NCBI GenBank assembly: GCA_029071285.1
Contig: JAIEAS010000060.1
Span: 1-5,104 of the forward strand
Direction: 5' to 3'
Origin: Clostridia bacterium
Lineage (GTDB): Bacteria; Bacillota; Clostridia; Christensenellales; Borkfalkiaceae
DNA: 5,104 bases
Translations under genes and position numbers: made by a program
The notes under the pieces: generated by a model
Told to the model about the DNA's origin: nothing
The model's input: only the letters and a program-made list of their open reading frames with translations
The model's database searches: none
Shown: piece after piece, positions 4,924 to 5,104 of the stretch
How the letters are laid out: every line of letters starts with the position of its first letter
Position numbering within the stretch: position 1 is the stretch's first letter

Positions 4924-5104
4924 TTATGCCGCCATTTTCACAACGTTTTTCATATCGGTAAAATCACAATTTTCGTATGTCGCTAAAAACTCGTCTATCG
5001 TGCTTTTCTTTATTTTCAATCCGCCGAGATTTAGTGCGGGCAGATAGCCGTTTCTTATCAGCTCATAAACTTTCGGTTTCCCTATGCCGAACATTTTACC
5101 AACC
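4924..5104 (-). CDS. xis: Excisionase-family HTH protein, C-terminal part (runs off right edge)
   Basis: Fifty-nine C-terminal residues are visible, ending with TAA at 4926-4924. The piece FGIGKPKVYELIRNGYLPALNL followed by GGLKIKKSTIDEFL is the second half of a MerR-like winged helix of the excisionase family: recognition helix, then wing, then a helix. These small proteins bind and bend DNA near att sites and push the integrase toward excision. The true start lies outside the window, probably only a few to about 15 codons to the right judging from family size. The gap to int is 12 bases, the usual xis-int arrangement. The C-terminus (CDFTDMKNVVKMAA) is like that of other short members. Confidence 0.88.
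   Translation of the reverse strand, partial: VGKMFGIGKPKVYELIRNGYLPALNLGGLKIKKSTIDEFLATYENCDFTDMKNVVKMAA

Larger units (their letters stand above)
2512..5104 (-). mobile_element. End of an integrated element (repeats, fic, int, xis), continuing beyond the right edge
   Basis: A xis-int module on the minus strand, a fic cargo gene and a cluster of short direct and inverted repeats together resemble one end of a phage-like or ICE-like genomic island. The left limit is approximate: it must lie between the host operon terminator (2511) and the fic stop codon (2681). No tRNA gene or duplicated att core can be shown, because the other end of the element is outside the window. The sequence here looks more AT-rich than the host operon to its left. 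No relaxase, replication or structural genes are visible, so the class of element cannot be decided. Confidence 0.6.

Overview
The window looks like a piece of a low-to-moderate-GC Firmicutes chromosome, most likely an anaerobic Clostridia-type gut bacterium. The grounds are AGGAGG-type ribosome binding sites, consensus sigma-A promoters, and a NifU-like scaffold gene followed by a GGGtGRT-family gene, a pair typical of anaerobes such as Clostridia. The genus cannot be fixed from the sequence. The scaffold/GGGtGRT genes look visibly more GC-rich than the flanking sequence. The right half has the content of an integrated mobile element.

Layout from left to right. (1) Positions 1-475 hold a divergent pair. 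A lipoprotein gene on the minus strand runs off the left edge, and a 69-residue Cro/CI-type HTH regulator lies on the plus strand. They share a short control region. A TTGACA-17-TAAAAT promoter for the lipoprotein has a CCCATGGG palindrome in its spacer, and its predicted transcript begins with a 9-bp hairpin. (2) A strong plus-strand promoter (506-534) is followed by a leader of nearly 200 nt, rich in hairpins and without a convincing ORF. It precedes a two-gene operon: a NifU/IscU-like Fe-S scaffold protein (737-1438) and a GGGtGRT protein (1450-2451). The operon ends at a clear, probably bidirectional terminator (2477-2511). (3) Positions 2512-2680 are non-coding. They carry seven direct or inverted copies of a GTCCAC/GTGGAC motif, three of them as an exact 11-bp-period tandem array, plus a terminator-like hairpin made from two copies. 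(4) On the minus strand, read from right to left, come the 3' part of an excisionase gene (4924 to the right edge), a complete tyrosine integrase (3610-4911), and a Fic-domain AMP-transferase gene (2681-3532) with its own consensus promoter.

Xis and int form a tight module that would direct excision and integration of an element extending to the right of the window. The repeat cluster beyond fic is the best candidate for the element's end and its integrase arm-type sites. The host-element junction therefore probably lies between the GGGtGRT terminator (about 2511) and the end of fic (2681). The Fic protein has a complete catalytic motif and an N-terminal autoinhibitory motif, and looks like a cargo gene at the element's edge. 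The points most worth a second look are the structured leader of the Fe-S/GGGtGRT operon, the 11-bp repeat cluster, and the palindrome-bearing divergent promoter.
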